A DNA stretch of 64,000 bases from S015-6 sp964384945 (lineage in GTDB: Bacteria; Desulfobacterota; DSWW01). The DNA lies in contig CAYLMK010000001.1 in assembly GCA_964384945.1 (NCBI GenBank), forward strand, positions 186,001 to 250,000. The letters run 5' to 3'. A program made the position numbers and the translations under genes. Below the pieces are notes generated by a model. The model was not told where the DNA came from. It did no database searches and saw only the letters and a list, made by a program, of their open reading frames with translations. Each line of letters opens with the position of its first letter. Within the stretch, counting starts at the first letter, position 1. Positions 39,281 to 48,911 of the stretch are shown here, one piece after another.

Positions 39281-39541
39281 TCAGTGGATGCCGATCCTCT
39301 CCGTAACCTTCTCCAGGGTCCAGAAGTCCGCCCGGCGGTCGTAGCGGATGATGTATACCTTGTGATCGTCGGCGGCCAGCTTGAAATAATCGTGATCCTC
39401 GCCCGTCCACCGATCGATGATGTTCTCCACGATCCGCTTGTCCTGGCCGATCCAGAACGCGGTGGGCCGCTCGTTCGCCCGATGGCCGGCGTAGCACGCC
39501 ACCCGGATCACGAGGCCCCGCGGTGCCTGCCCTTCGTTCAT
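39281..39541 (-). CDS. Small conserved hypothetical protein (86 aa)
   Basis: An 86-residue cytoplasmic protein with no signal or membrane segment. It has an internal pattern VRVACYAGHRANERP then WIGQDKRIVENIIDRWTG and YFKLAADDHKVYIIRYD, ending WTLEKV. The alternating strands and the D-D-H-x-Y-I-I-R-Y-D stretch suggest a small beta-rich fold. I cannot name a family with certainty, but the composition is coding-like, unlike the shadow frames around it. It is on the minus strand, 30 bases after the sppA stop, so the two may be co-transcribed. Confidence 0.7.
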   Translation of the reverse strand: MNEGQAPRGLVIRVACYAGHRANERPTAFWIGQDKRIVENIIDRWTGEDHDYFKLAADDHKVYIIRYDRRADFWTLEKVTERIGIH

Positions 39542-39571
39542 CTCTTCCCCTCCGGACCGCTCATCGAAAAT

Positions 39572-40585
39572 CTACCCGCCGGGCATCCACAGGTACAGGA
39601 AGGTGGGCCCGGACCCGGACAGCAGGCCCTCGACGTCCAGCTTGATGAGGTTGAACTCCGCCCGAGGGGCAGGCGCCTGCCCGTAAGAGTACAGGGTGGG
39701 CAGGTATTCCCCCCGCCGCTTGTAACGTACCACCCGGGCATCGGGGACCGCGGCCTCGTCCCGGACCCACTGCACGGCATCCGTCACGTAGCCGATCTCA
39801 TCGATCAGGCCGTTGGAGAGTGCCTGCCGTGCGGTGAAGATCCGGCCGTCGGTCAGCTCGGGGCGATCCGCGAGATCCAGGCCCCTGCGGTTTGCCGCGA
39901 CCACCCCCACGAAACGCGCGTGAAGCTCACCCACCACGTGCTCAAGGATCTCGACCTCTCCCTCCTCCGGCTTCCGCAGGGGCGACCCGAGATCCTTGTA
40001 CAGTCCCGACTTGACGGTCGCATTGGTCACGCCGACCTTCTCCATCAGGCCGTTCAGATTGATGTTCAGCAGGACGACGCCGATGCTCCCGGTCACCGTG
40101 GTCGGATAGGCAAAGATCCGGTCCGCGGCCTGGGCGACGTAATAGGCGCCCGAGGTGGCCGTCCCGTTCAACAGGGCGGCCACGCGGACGCCCTTGGCCT
40201 CCTTGAACCGCCGGATCTCCTCGTAGAGGAGGTCGCTGGCGGAAACCGTCCCGCCCGGGCTGTTGATCATCAACAGGAGCCCTTTGATCCTTCCGTCTCC
40301 GGCGGCCTTGTCGAGCTGCTCCTTCACCGAGGCCACCATGCTCGGCTCGACCTGGATTTGGAAGGGCTTCGAGGACTCCCGTTCCGAGATGAGCCCCTGG
40401 ATTTCCACGACCAGCACCTTGTCCCTCCCCGCGCCGAAGAGAACCGTCTCCTCGAAGGGCTGAACGCCCCTTGCAAGGAGGCCTTTGGTCGACACGAACA
40501 CACAGCCCGTCGCACAGATCGAGATCAGCAAGAAGCAGATCCCGCAAACCGCCGCCGTTCTTTGCCGGAACCGCCGACATCGCAT
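39572..40585 (-). CDS. sppA: Signal peptide peptidase SppA, 36K-type (S49)
   Basis: Membrane-bound S49 peptidase that digests cleaved signal peptides. 337 residues, the short one-domain form. The N-terminus has a hydrophobic segment ending SICATGC, a possible lipobox. The serine nucleophile lies in NGTATSGAYYVAQAAD and the general-base lysine in VKSGLYKDLGSPLR, a Ser-Lys dyad as in SppA. ATG 40585 has AAGGAG 7 bases upstream; the longer frame to 40672 lacks support. It is divergent from the AGCS symporter and precedes the small 86-aa gene. Confidence 0.9.
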   Translation of the reverse strand: MRCRRFRQRTAAVCGICFLLISICATGCVFVSTKGLLARGVQPFEETVLFGAGRDKVLVVEIQGLISERESSKPFQIQVEPSMVASVKEQLDKAAGDGRIKGLLLMINSPGGTVSASDLLYEEIRRFKEAKGVRVAALLNGTATSGAYYVAQAADRIFAYPTTVTGSIGVVLLNINLNGLMEKVGVTNATVKSGLYKDLGSPLRKPEEGEVEILEHVVGELHARFVGVVAANRRGLDLADRPELTDGRIFTARQALSNGLIDEIGYVTDAVQWVRDEAAVPDARVVRYKRRGEYLPTLYSYGQAPAPRAEFNLIKLDVEGLLSGSGPTFLYLWMPGG

Positions 40586-40719
40586 CGCGCACTCCTTCTT
40601 TCCGGCCGGCTCGCCGGGTAGGTTGTCTTTCGGAGAAGATGGAATCCTAACCCTTCTTCCCCACTCCGGCAAGCGAAGGGAGCCCGGGGTCTATCCGCGC
40701 AGGCGCGGAATCCCGGGAT

Positions 40720-40748
40720 TTGAAAAATCGGCGTGCGGGTGCTACCTT
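40720..40748 (+). promoter_or_regulatory. Candidate promoter of the AGCS symporter gene
   Basis: TTGAAA (40720-40725), 17 bases, TACCTT (40743-40748) with TGC directly upstream of the -10 (extended -10). The leader to GTG 40785 is about 30 bases. Confidence 0.4.
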
Positions 40749-40784
40749 GCTCTTCCCTCCCCCATCGCTGCCGGAGGAAAGACC

Positions 40785-42173
<1,389 letters not shown>

Positions 42174-42411
42174 AAGGTGAAAGGTCAAACGAGAAAGGGG
42201 CAGATCAAATCTTGGAGAAGGTGTTTCTACAGGGGGCACCAGGAGGGAAAAGATGGGTACGTGCCCGTGCCCGATCAGGGAAAAGAAGCCTCTTGCTGTT
42301 TGCTTTTGGCTGTCAGCTCTTGAGAACAGGGGGGAAGGAATCGGGAGCGGCCTCCGTTCCGTCGGGAGGGCGAGGGCTGGGAGCTAACAGCTAATAGCTG
42401 ACGGCGAACGG

Positions 42412-43245
42412 CTAAAAGTCATTCGGCATCCGGGCCACCTGCGCCGCCGTGAAGACCGGACCTTCCTTGCACACATAGACCTTGCCCACGTTGCAGCGGC
42501 CGCACTTGCCCAGCCCGCACTTCATTCGGTTTTCCAGGGTCGTCCAGACATCCTCATCCCGGAACCCGAGTTCGCGGAGAACCGGCAGGGTGAAGCGGAT
42601 CATGACCGGCGGTCCGCAGAGCACGGCGACGCTGTTTTCCGCACGGGGCGCAGCCTCTTTGAGGACGTTCGGGACGAACCCGATCTTGCCTTTCCAGTCC
42701 GGCGTCTCTCCGCCGGGATCGACGGTCTGGACCAGATCCACGTCGCTCATCCCCTCCCAGATTTTGAGTTCGTGCTTGTAGACCAGGTCTGCCACGGAGC
42801 GGGCCCCGTAAACGATCGTGACCTTCTCGAACTTCTCCCTCAGGTCCAGCACGTTCCAGATCACGGAGCGGACCGGCGGCAGGGCGATCCCGCCGGCGAT
42901 GAAAACCATGTTCTTTCCGTAGAAGTCCTCGATCGGGAACCGGTTGCCGTAAGGCCCTCGAAACCCGATCACGTCTCCCACCTCTTTGGCCGCAAGGGAC
43001 CGGGTCAGACGGCCGACGGCCCGGAAACAGCATTCAATGTAACCCTTCTTCGTGGGGGAGCTGGCGATGCAGAAGGTGGACTCCCCTTCGCCGAACACCG
43101 AGTACTCGCCGAAGTTGCCGGCGTAGAAGGTGAAATTCTCCCGAACCGCATCGTCCAGGAACGCCAGCCTGAAACTCGTGGTGTCGTAAGTCTCGGCCCG
43201 TTTCTCCTCGATCCGAACCAGGTATGGCTTGTAGATGTTCTCCAC
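42412..43245 (-). CDS. floxA: FloxA-like FAD/NAD(P)-binding oxidoreductase subunit
   Basis: Ferredoxin-NADP reductase-fold subunit of 277 residues. FAD domain about 5-100 (FYAGNFGEYSVFGEGES, FCIASSPTKKGYIECCFRAV), NAD(P) domain about 105-220 (MVFIAGGIALPPVRSVIW, VLCGPPVMI), and a C-terminal PyrK-like [2Fe-2S] site CGLGKCGRCNVGKVYVC. In Flox-Hdr complexes it takes electrons from NAD(P)H. The start is GTG 43245 with AAGGAG 8 bases upstream, 2 bases after floxB, showing tight coupling. Last gene of the hdr-flox unit. The nucleotide preference (NADH or NADPH) cannot be read with confidence. Confidence 0.88.
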   Translation of the reverse strand: MENIYKPYLVRIEEKRAETYDTTSFRLAFLDDAVRENFTFYAGNFGEYSVFGEGESTFCIASSPTKKGYIECCFRAVGRLTRSLAAKEVGDVIGFRGPYGNRFPIEDFYGKNMVFIAGGIALPPVRSVIWNVLDLREKFEKVTIVYGARSVADLVYKHELKIWEGMSDVDLVQTVDPGGETPDWKGKIGFVPNVLKEAAPRAENSVAVLCGPPVMIRFTLPVLRELGFRDEDVWTTLENRMKCGLGKCGRCNVGKVYVCKEGPVFTAAQVARMPNDF

Positions 43246-43247
43246 AC

Positions 43248-44285
43248 CTATTCTCCTTTTTCAGCCCGCTCCTGCGCGGTCGCGACCACATCGTAGAGAG
43301 AGAGGTTCACCGGGCAGTGGGCCACGCAACGGCCGCACCCCGTACAAAGAGTCTTGCCGAACTTCTCCGGGTAGATCGCATACTTGTGGTAGATGCGCTG
43401 CCGGTAACGCTTCGGTTGCGTGTCCCGGGGGTTGTGCCCCGAGGTGTGCAGGGTGAACAGGGAAAACTGGCAGCCGTCCCAGTTCTTCATCCGACATCCT
43501 GCATCGAAGACCGACTCGTCCTGGATGTCGAAACAGTGGCAGGTCGGACACAGGAAGGTGCAGGTGCCGCAACCGATGCAACGGAACGCCTTCTCCTCCC
43601 AGAGGGGATCCTCGAAGTGGGCCTCCAGCCAGTCCTTCACCCGGTCGAACCGCTTTCGGTGGGCGAGCGACTGCTCCCCTTCCTTGGCAAACGCGTCCAG
43701 CGCCTGATCGGGCACCTCTCCCTTCTTGAACCGCGCAAAGAGATCCTGGAGCTCCTGCCCTCTGGGCGAGACGAACCGAACCGCCACGGTCGCATCGTCG
43801 AGCGGGTAGAGCATCACGTCCGAACCCTGATCCGAGGAGGGGCTCAGCCCTACGGAAACGCAGAAGCAGGCCTCGTCGGGGGCCCGGCGGCAGGCGTAGG
43901 TGACAAGCAGGGTCTTTTCGCGCCGGTCGTTGAAGAACCGGTCCTTGTAGTCCCAGTTCCAGAGAGGCTCGACCACGGGCAGGCTGGCCGCATCGCACGG
44001 GCGGGCACAGAAGATCACCGCGGGCTTCGCGTCCGGCGCTACATCCTCGATGACCACGTCCCTGCCGGAATACTCGTAGGCGAGGATCTTCTCGCACTTC
44101 GGAAACAGGAACTCCTTGATCGAATTCTTCGGGATCGTGGCGAGATCGAGCTGCGCGGGATCGGCCCCTTCCCGGTAGAAGAGCTCTGGCCCCTCGTGAA
44201 CCGGCAGAACGAGGTTCCTCGCCCCGCCGGCCAGGGCCTCGGCCAGCCGCGGCAAGTCCTTGCGATCCAAGGTCATCAGAGGCAT
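43248..44285 (-). CDS. floxB: FloxB-like 4Fe-4S dicluster subunit
   Basis: Iron-sulfur subunit of the sulfhydrogenase-B/anaerobic sulfite reductase A type, 345 residues. The C-terminal third carries CIGCGTCTFLCPTCHC and CTGCGRCVAHCPVNL, two [4Fe-4S] sites; the N-terminal two-thirds is the family's own alpha/beta domain (FCARPCDAASLPVVEPLWNW). It should wire FloxA to the rest of the complex. ATG 44285 has GAAGGGAAG about 8 bases upstream; the longer frame to 44384 overlaps floxC and is unlikely. Confidence 0.87.
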   Translation of the reverse strand: MPLMTLDRKDLPRLAEALAGGARNLVLPVHEGPELFYREGADPAQLDLATIPKNSIKEFLFPKCEKILAYEYSGRDVVIEDVAPDAKPAVIFCARPCDAASLPVVEPLWNWDYKDRFFNDRREKTLLVTYACRRAPDEACFCVSVGLSPSSDQGSDVMLYPLDDATVAVRFVSPRGQELQDLFARFKKGEVPDQALDAFAKEGEQSLAHRKRFDRVKDWLEAHFEDPLWEEKAFRCIGCGTCTFLCPTCHCFDIQDESVFDAGCRMKNWDGCQFSLFTLHTSGHNPRDTQPKRYRQRIYHKYAIYPEKFGKTLCTGCGRCVAHCPVNLSLYDVVATAQERAEKGE

Positions 44286-44298
44286 CGCACACTTCCCT

Positions 44299-45159
44299 TC
44301 ACAGAATGAATGAGTTGTCGTCGTCCAAGTGGAATGTCCTGAGCGGAGGTTGCACCTCCGGATCCCTTCCGGCCTCGTAATCAAAGGCCTCCTTGACCGT
44401 CCGGGCCATGGAGCGGTTGAGCAGCATCAGCGGGATGTTCGCCGGGCAAGCGGTCTCGCAGGCCTCGCACTCCACGCAGCGGCCCGCAAGATGGTAGGCC
44501 CGGATCAGGTTCCATGCGAAGTTTCCCCGGGGGTGGGGGCTCGTTTCCACCCACTGGGGCTGGTTCTTCTCGGCGATGCATCGGCTGCAGATGCAGAGCG
44601 GGCAGGCCTGCCGGCAAGCGTAGCAGCGGATGCATTTGTCCAGTTCCTGCCGCCAGAAGCGGTGCCGCTCGGCCGGGGTCATGGCGTCCAGCCTTGCAAG
44701 CCCCTCCAGGCGCGCCCCCGGATCCGGGTTCGAGGCGACCTTCTCGCCCGCCAGTTCGTCGTAAAGGGTGGGCGTGTTCACGTCGCATGCCCGGCACTTG
44801 ACCGGCACGGTCCCGTCGACGTTCTTCACCCCCTGGCACGTCACGGCGAGGATCTTGACCTTTTCCCGCTCCACCTGCGATTCCTGGAGCAGGCCGATCA
44901 GGGCCTTCACGTCGCAGCCCTTGGCCACGATGCCCACCTTCTTCATGCTCCGGACCGGCTCCCGCTTCAAGTAGGTCATCAGGTTGTTCGTGCACCGCTC
45001 GTTGAACAGCAGGCGGGCGGCCTCCTCGGGCTTGCGGATGAGCACCGGGGAACTCTTGTCCCTGTATGTGCCTTGCTCCCAGCCGACCACCGCCTCGACC
45101 GTGCCCTCGGAAAGCCATTTCCCGGCGATCTCCCGGATCTTCTCGGTCCTATCCGACAT
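44299..45159 (-). CDS. floxC: FloxC-like 4Fe-4S subunit
   Basis: Iron-sulfur protein of 286 residues: an N-terminal FrhB/HdrA-associated-like domain (VGIVAKGCDVKALIGLLQES, with several lone Cys) and two C-terminal ferredoxin sites, CIRCYACRQACPLCICSRC and CVECEACETACPANIP. The extra cysteines in the first site could bind another cluster. It overlaps the MvhD-like gene by 11 bases and precedes floxB by 13, so it is translationally coupled inside the Flox module. Confidence 0.86.
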   Translation of the reverse strand: MSDRTEKIREIAGKWLSEGTVEAVVGWEQGTYRDKSSPVLIRKPEEAARLLFNERCTNNLMTYLKREPVRSMKKVGIVAKGCDVKALIGLLQESQVEREKVKILAVTCQGVKNVDGTVPVKCRACDVNTPTLYDELAGEKVASNPDPGARLEGLARLDAMTPAERHRFWRQELDKCIRCYACRQACPLCICSRCIAEKNQPQWVETSPHPRGNFAWNLIRAYHLAGRCVECEACETACPANIPLMLLNRSMARTVKEAFDYEAGRDPEVQPPLRTFHLDDDNSFIL

Positions 45160-45634
45160 CGATCATCTCCCTGTACTCCCGGAAAGGCCCCTTCTCGCGA
45201 ATGACCTCGGTGAACTTCCGGATGGTGTCCACCCACTTGCCGCCCTCCGAGGCGGAAATCCAGCTGAACCACACCCGATCCATGTCGATCCCCAGCGTCT
45301 CCAGAAGGCTCTTGAAGACGGTGTATTTCCTGCGGGCGTTGTAGTTGCCCGCCGTGTAGTGGCAGTCCCCGGGATGGCACCCGGACACCAGCACGCCGTC
45401 CGCGCCACGCTCGAACGCCTTGATCATGAAAAGGGGATCGAAGCGGCCGGTGCAGGGGATCTTGATAACCCGCACGTAAGGCGGGTACTTCATCCGGCTC
45501 GTCCCTGCGAGATCGGCGCCGGTATAGGTGCACCAGTTGCAGATAAAGGCCACGATGCGGGGCTCCCAGGCGGCCGCAGCCTCCGCCCGGCCCCCGCCTT
45601 CCTCTTTCGTCACGCTCTGCGGCGACTCGCTCAT
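45149..45634 (-). CDS. floxD: MvhD/FloxD-like [2Fe-2S] subunit
   Basis: Homologue of MvhD, the small [2Fe-2S] protein that passes electrons to HdrA, 161 residues. Five cysteines form the MvhD pattern: FICNWCTYTGADLAG, IPCTGRFD and SGCHPGDCHY. An Ala/Glu-rich extension of 25 residues precedes the domain. In this locus no hydrogenase large or small subunit follows; the partner is the flavin oxidoreductase module, as in Flox-Hdr of sulfate reducers. It starts 73 bases after hdrA. Confidence 0.9.
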   Translation of the reverse strand: MSESPQSVTKEEGGGRAEAAAAWEPRIVAFICNWCTYTGADLAGTSRMKYPPYVRVIKIPCTGRFDPLFMIKAFERGADGVLVSGCHPGDCHYTAGNYNARRKYTVFKSLLETLGIDMDRVWFSWISASEGGKWVDTIRKFTEVIREKGPFREYREMIDVG

Positions 45635-45707
45635 TCCCTGTCTTCTCCCTCTCCGAGTGCCTGAAGATTCCCTTTCGATTCCTACGAAGCGGCCCTGAGG
45701 CGGCTCG

Positions 45708-47789
45708 CTAGGCAGCCTTCTCCTTTGCAGCCCCGGCCTTCTCCTTTTCCGTCTCCTTCTCGGGCTCCGGGAACAGATCCTGCCCGACGGCCATCAACGA
45801 GTTGATTTCGGAGTAGATCTGCTCGTCCGTGAAGCCTTCGAGATCGATCGAGTTCGAGAAGCAGGTGGCCGCACACGTACCGCAACCCACACAGATCGAG
45901 GGGTTTACCTCTGCAACCCGCTTGATCAGGGTTCCCTTCCGGTCCCGGATTTCCTTTTTCGTGATCGCCTTGACCGGACAGACCTCCAGGCAGTACCAGC
46001 AGGCGATGCAGGTGCTCTCGTTGACCTTGGCCACGACCGGCTCCCGGAGCATCTCGTCCCGGGAAAACAGGATCAGGGCCTTGGAGGCCGCGCCCGATGC
46101 CTGGGCCACGGCTTCCGGGATGTCTTTCGGCCCCTGGCAGGCGCCGGCGAGGAATACCCCCGCCGTGGCGCACTCCACGGGTCTCAGCTTCGGATGCGCC
46201 TCGTTCGCGAACTTGTACCGGTCGTAGCTGATGCCCAGTTTCTGGAACAGGCTCTCGATGCCGGGCTGGGGCATGACGGCCGTGGCGAGAACCACCATGT
46301 CCGCCTCGATCTCGACCGCGGCGCCGGAGAGCGTGTCCGCGCCCTTGACGATGAGCCGATCCCCGGCCCGGTAGATCCGGGAAACCCGGCCGCGCAGATA
46401 GACGGCGCCGTCCTCCTCGATGGCCCGCCGGACGAACTCGTCGTATCCCTTGCCCGGGGAGCGGATGTCCATGTAGAACACGTACGCGGTCCCATCGTGC
46501 ACCTTGTGTTTGTAAAGCATCGTGTGCTTCGCCGTGTACATGCAGCAGATCTTCGAGCAGAACTCGATCCCCTTCGAGGGGTGCCGGCTGCCGATGCACT
46601 TGAGGAACACGACGCTCTTGGGCTCCTTGCCGTCCGAGGGCCTCCGGATGGCCCCGCCCGTCGGGCCCGAGGCCGAGGCAAGCCGCTCGAACTGCAGGCC
46701 GTCGATGATGTCCGGGTCCTCCCCGTATCCGTACTCCCCATAGCCGAGGTACTCGGGGTAGGGGCCCTGTTTGTCCGTGGTGTAAAGGTCGTAGCCCGTG
46801 GCCACGACGATGCAGCCCACCTCCTCCTCCACGTATTCGTCCTTCTGTTCGTAGTCCACCGCACCGGCCGGGCACACCTTCTGGCACACCTGGCATTTCC
46901 CCTTGGTGAAGTAGATGCAGTGTTCCCGGTCGATCACGGGCCGGGCCGGAACGGCCTGGGGAAAAGGAATGTAGATGGCCGTCCGGTTCTTCAGGCCCCG
47001 GTCGAACTCGGAGGGGATCTTCTTGGAGGGGCACTTGAGTTGGCATTCGCCGCAGCCCGTGCACTTGTTGATATCCACGGAACGGGCCTTCTTCTTGATC
47101 GTCACCTTGAAGTTGCCCACGAACCCTTCGACCTTCTCCACCTCGGAGTAGGTGTGGAGCTTGATGTTCGGGTGGCTGCCCACGTCGACCATCTTGGGCG
47201 TCAGGATGCACTGGGAACAGTCCAGGGTCGGAAAGGTTTCGGAGAGCTGGGCCATGTGGCCCCCCACGGAGGGGTCCTTCTCCACCAGGATCACCTGGTG
47301 GCCGCCGTCGGCGATGTCCAGGGCGGCCTGGATGCCGGCGACCCCGCCGCCGATCACCAGGGCGCGCTTGGTCACCTTCACCCGGATCGGCTTGAGGGCC
47401 ATGTTCCGCTTCACCTTCTCCACCATCAGCCGGACAAGCTCGATCGCCTTGCGGGTGGTCACCTCCTCCTTCTCGTGGACCCAGGAACAGTGTTCCCGGA
47501 TGTTGGCCATCTCGCACAGGAAGGGGTTCAGGCCGGACTCCGCGACGGCCTTGCGGAAGGTCTTCTCGTGCATGTGCGGAGAACAGGCGGACACGACCAC
47601 GCCGTCGAGCTTGTGCTCCGCGATCGCCTTCTTGATCAACGCCTGCCCCGGGTCCGAGCACATGTACTTGTAGTCCATGGCAACCGCCACGCCTCGGATC
47701 TTTCCGGACGCCTTGGCCACACGGGCGCAGTCCACGGTACGCGAAATGTTCTCTCCGCAATGGCACACGAACACGCCGATCTTGCTCAT
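45708..47789 (-). CDS. hdrA: Heterodisulfide reductase subunit A-like protein
   Basis: FAD/iron-sulfur flavoprotein expected to be the bifurcation centre of the Hdr complex. 693 residues: N-terminal FVCHCGENI domain with further Cys, FAD site VIGGGVAGIQAALDIADGG and GGHMAQLSETFPTLDCSQC, two middle ferredoxin sites (CTGCGECQLKCP, CQVCQKVCP), then the second FAD half and C-terminal CIACWYCLEVCP and CVGCGTCAATC. The layout is the full methanogen-type HdrA. The C-terminus is a Lys/Glu/Ala tail of about 20 residues. It lies 174 bases after hdrB. Confidence 0.95.
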   Translation of the reverse strand: MSKIGVFVCHCGENISRTVDCARVAKASGKIRGVAVAMDYKYMCSDPGQALIKKAIAEHKLDGVVVSACSPHMHEKTFRKAVAESGLNPFLCEMANIREHCSWVHEKEEVTTRKAIELVRLMVEKVKRNMALKPIRVKVTKRALVIGGGVAGIQAALDIADGGHQVILVEKDPSVGGHMAQLSETFPTLDCSQCILTPKMVDVGSHPNIKLHTYSEVEKVEGFVGNFKVTIKKKARSVDINKCTGCGECQLKCPSKKIPSEFDRGLKNRTAIYIPFPQAVPARPVIDREHCIYFTKGKCQVCQKVCPAGAVDYEQKDEYVEEEVGCIVVATGYDLYTTDKQGPYPEYLGYGEYGYGEDPDIIDGLQFERLASASGPTGGAIRRPSDGKEPKSVVFLKCIGSRHPSKGIEFCSKICCMYTAKHTMLYKHKVHDGTAYVFYMDIRSPGKGYDEFVRRAIEEDGAVYLRGRVSRIYRAGDRLIVKGADTLSGAAVEIEADMVVLATAVMPQPGIESLFQKLGISYDRYKFANEAHPKLRPVECATAGVFLAGACQGPKDIPEAVAQASGAASKALILFSRDEMLREPVVAKVNESTCIACWYCLEVCPVKAITKKEIRDRKGTLIKRVAEVNPSICVGCGTCAATCFSNSIDLEGFTDEQIYSEINSLMAVGQDLFPEPEKETEKEKAGAAKEKAA

Positions 47790-47963
47790 CGGATTCTTCT
47801 TCCCAATATCAGGGGTCAGGGATCATGAATCGGGGATCGCGCCCCACCGCGCGACCCCGGATCCGTTCCTCTTTCGTACACAGTCGCTCGCCCTTCTCAT
47901 TCCTTTTGCGCCGGCCGTCCCCTGGCGGAGGCCGGCCCGAACGCCGATCCGCTTCGTTCGCCT
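47790..47963. other. hdrB-hdrA spacer with short repeated words
   Basis: 174 bases with no gene inside an otherwise tight operon. It contains GGGGTCAGGG-like words resembling those after the AGCS gene. No convincing promoter or terminator was recognised. Confidence 0.4.
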
Positions 47964-48830
47964 TTAGATGAGGTTCTTTCCTTTCAGCAGCGGGGCGGCG
48001 CTCACCATGCCCTTGCCGATCATGACCTCTTTCCCGCTCGCACCGCAGGCGATCCCGAGAAGCTGCGTGAAGTAGACCGCAGGGAGGTTGTGCGCGACCC
48101 CGTACTTTGCGCGAATGCCCTCCTGCCGCATGTCCAGGTTTGCCTGGCACAGAGGACAGGCGCAGGCAACGATCTCCGCGCCGGCTTCCCGCGCCGAGGC
48201 GAGGATATCGTTGACCAGCCGCAGGACCGTGTCGGTCAAGGGAACGGCGTGGCTCGCACCGCAGCACTCAAGACGGTGCGTCCAGGAGACGGTCTGCGCC
48301 CCGGCGGCCTCCAGAATCCGCTCCATGATCGTGGGCTGCTCCGGATCGTCGAAGGCGATCTCCGTCGGCCGGGAAAGCAGGCATCCGTAATAGCAGGCCA
48401 CGCGGAGTTCCGCGAGCGGTTTGACCACCTTCTCCTTGAGCGCCTTCAGCCCGAGATCCTTGTCGAGAATGTCCAGAAAATGCCGGGTGCGAACCTCGGG
48501 GTTGAAACGGATCCCGGTGAGCTCTTCCACCTCGGCTCGCTTCTTCCCGTCCTTGCGCATCTCGATTTCGGCCTTCTTCATGTTGTGATAGCAGGCCGCG
48601 CAGAGTACCGCGATCTGCGGGCTCACTGCCTCGGACAGGGAGAGGAGAAGGTTGGCCACGCCGGCAGCCAGGATCGGGTTGCGCTGGTGGATCGGGGAGG
48701 CCCCGCAACAGACCCAGTCTTCCATCTCCTTCAGCTCGATCCCGAGGCGCTCCGCGAGCGCCTGCGTCGAGGCGTGATAGTCGATGGCGGTTCCTTTCAA
48801 CGAACATCCGGGGTAGTAGGCGTAGGTCAT
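47964..48830 (-). CDS. hdrB: Heterodisulfide reductase subunit B-like protein
   Basis: Catalytic-type HdrB subunit, 288 residues, with two CCG domains that bind the non-cubane iron-sulfur clusters. First: YYPGCSLKG, DWVCCGASP, CAACYHN. Second: ACYYGCLLSRP, LECCGASH, CPLCQANLD. All cysteines of both CX(n)CCGX(n)CXXC units are present, so disulfide-reducing activity is possible. ATG 48830 has AAGGATGA about 9 bases upstream. It lies 81 bases after hdrC. The physiological disulfide is unknown in non-methanogens. Confidence 0.95.
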   Translation of the reverse strand: MTYAYYPGCSLKGTAIDYHASTQALAERLGIELKEMEDWVCCGASPIHQRNPILAAGVANLLLSLSEAVSPQIAVLCAACYHNMKKAEIEMRKDGKKRAEVEELTGIRFNPEVRTRHFLDILDKDLGLKALKEKVVKPLAELRVACYYGCLLSRPTEIAFDDPEQPTIMERILEAAGAQTVSWTHRLECCGASHAVPLTDTVLRLVNDILASAREAGAEIVACACPLCQANLDMRQEGIRAKYGVAHNLPAVYFTQLLGIACGASGKEVMIGKGMVSAAPLLKGKNLI

Positions 48831-48911
48831 GGGGTTTTTTCATCCTTTTTCGCATCGAACGAGGCGGCCCGCAAGCCTGTCGGCTATTGCCCTTCGGGAT
48901 CCCGTTCGGGA

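Noticed and set aside
42412..45634. Sulfhydrogenase (HydABCD) or anaerobic sulfite reductase operon
   Set aside because: Subunits resemble these, but no NiFe hydrogenase or siroheme subunit is present, and hdrABC with MvhD is adjacent, fitting Flox-Hdr.
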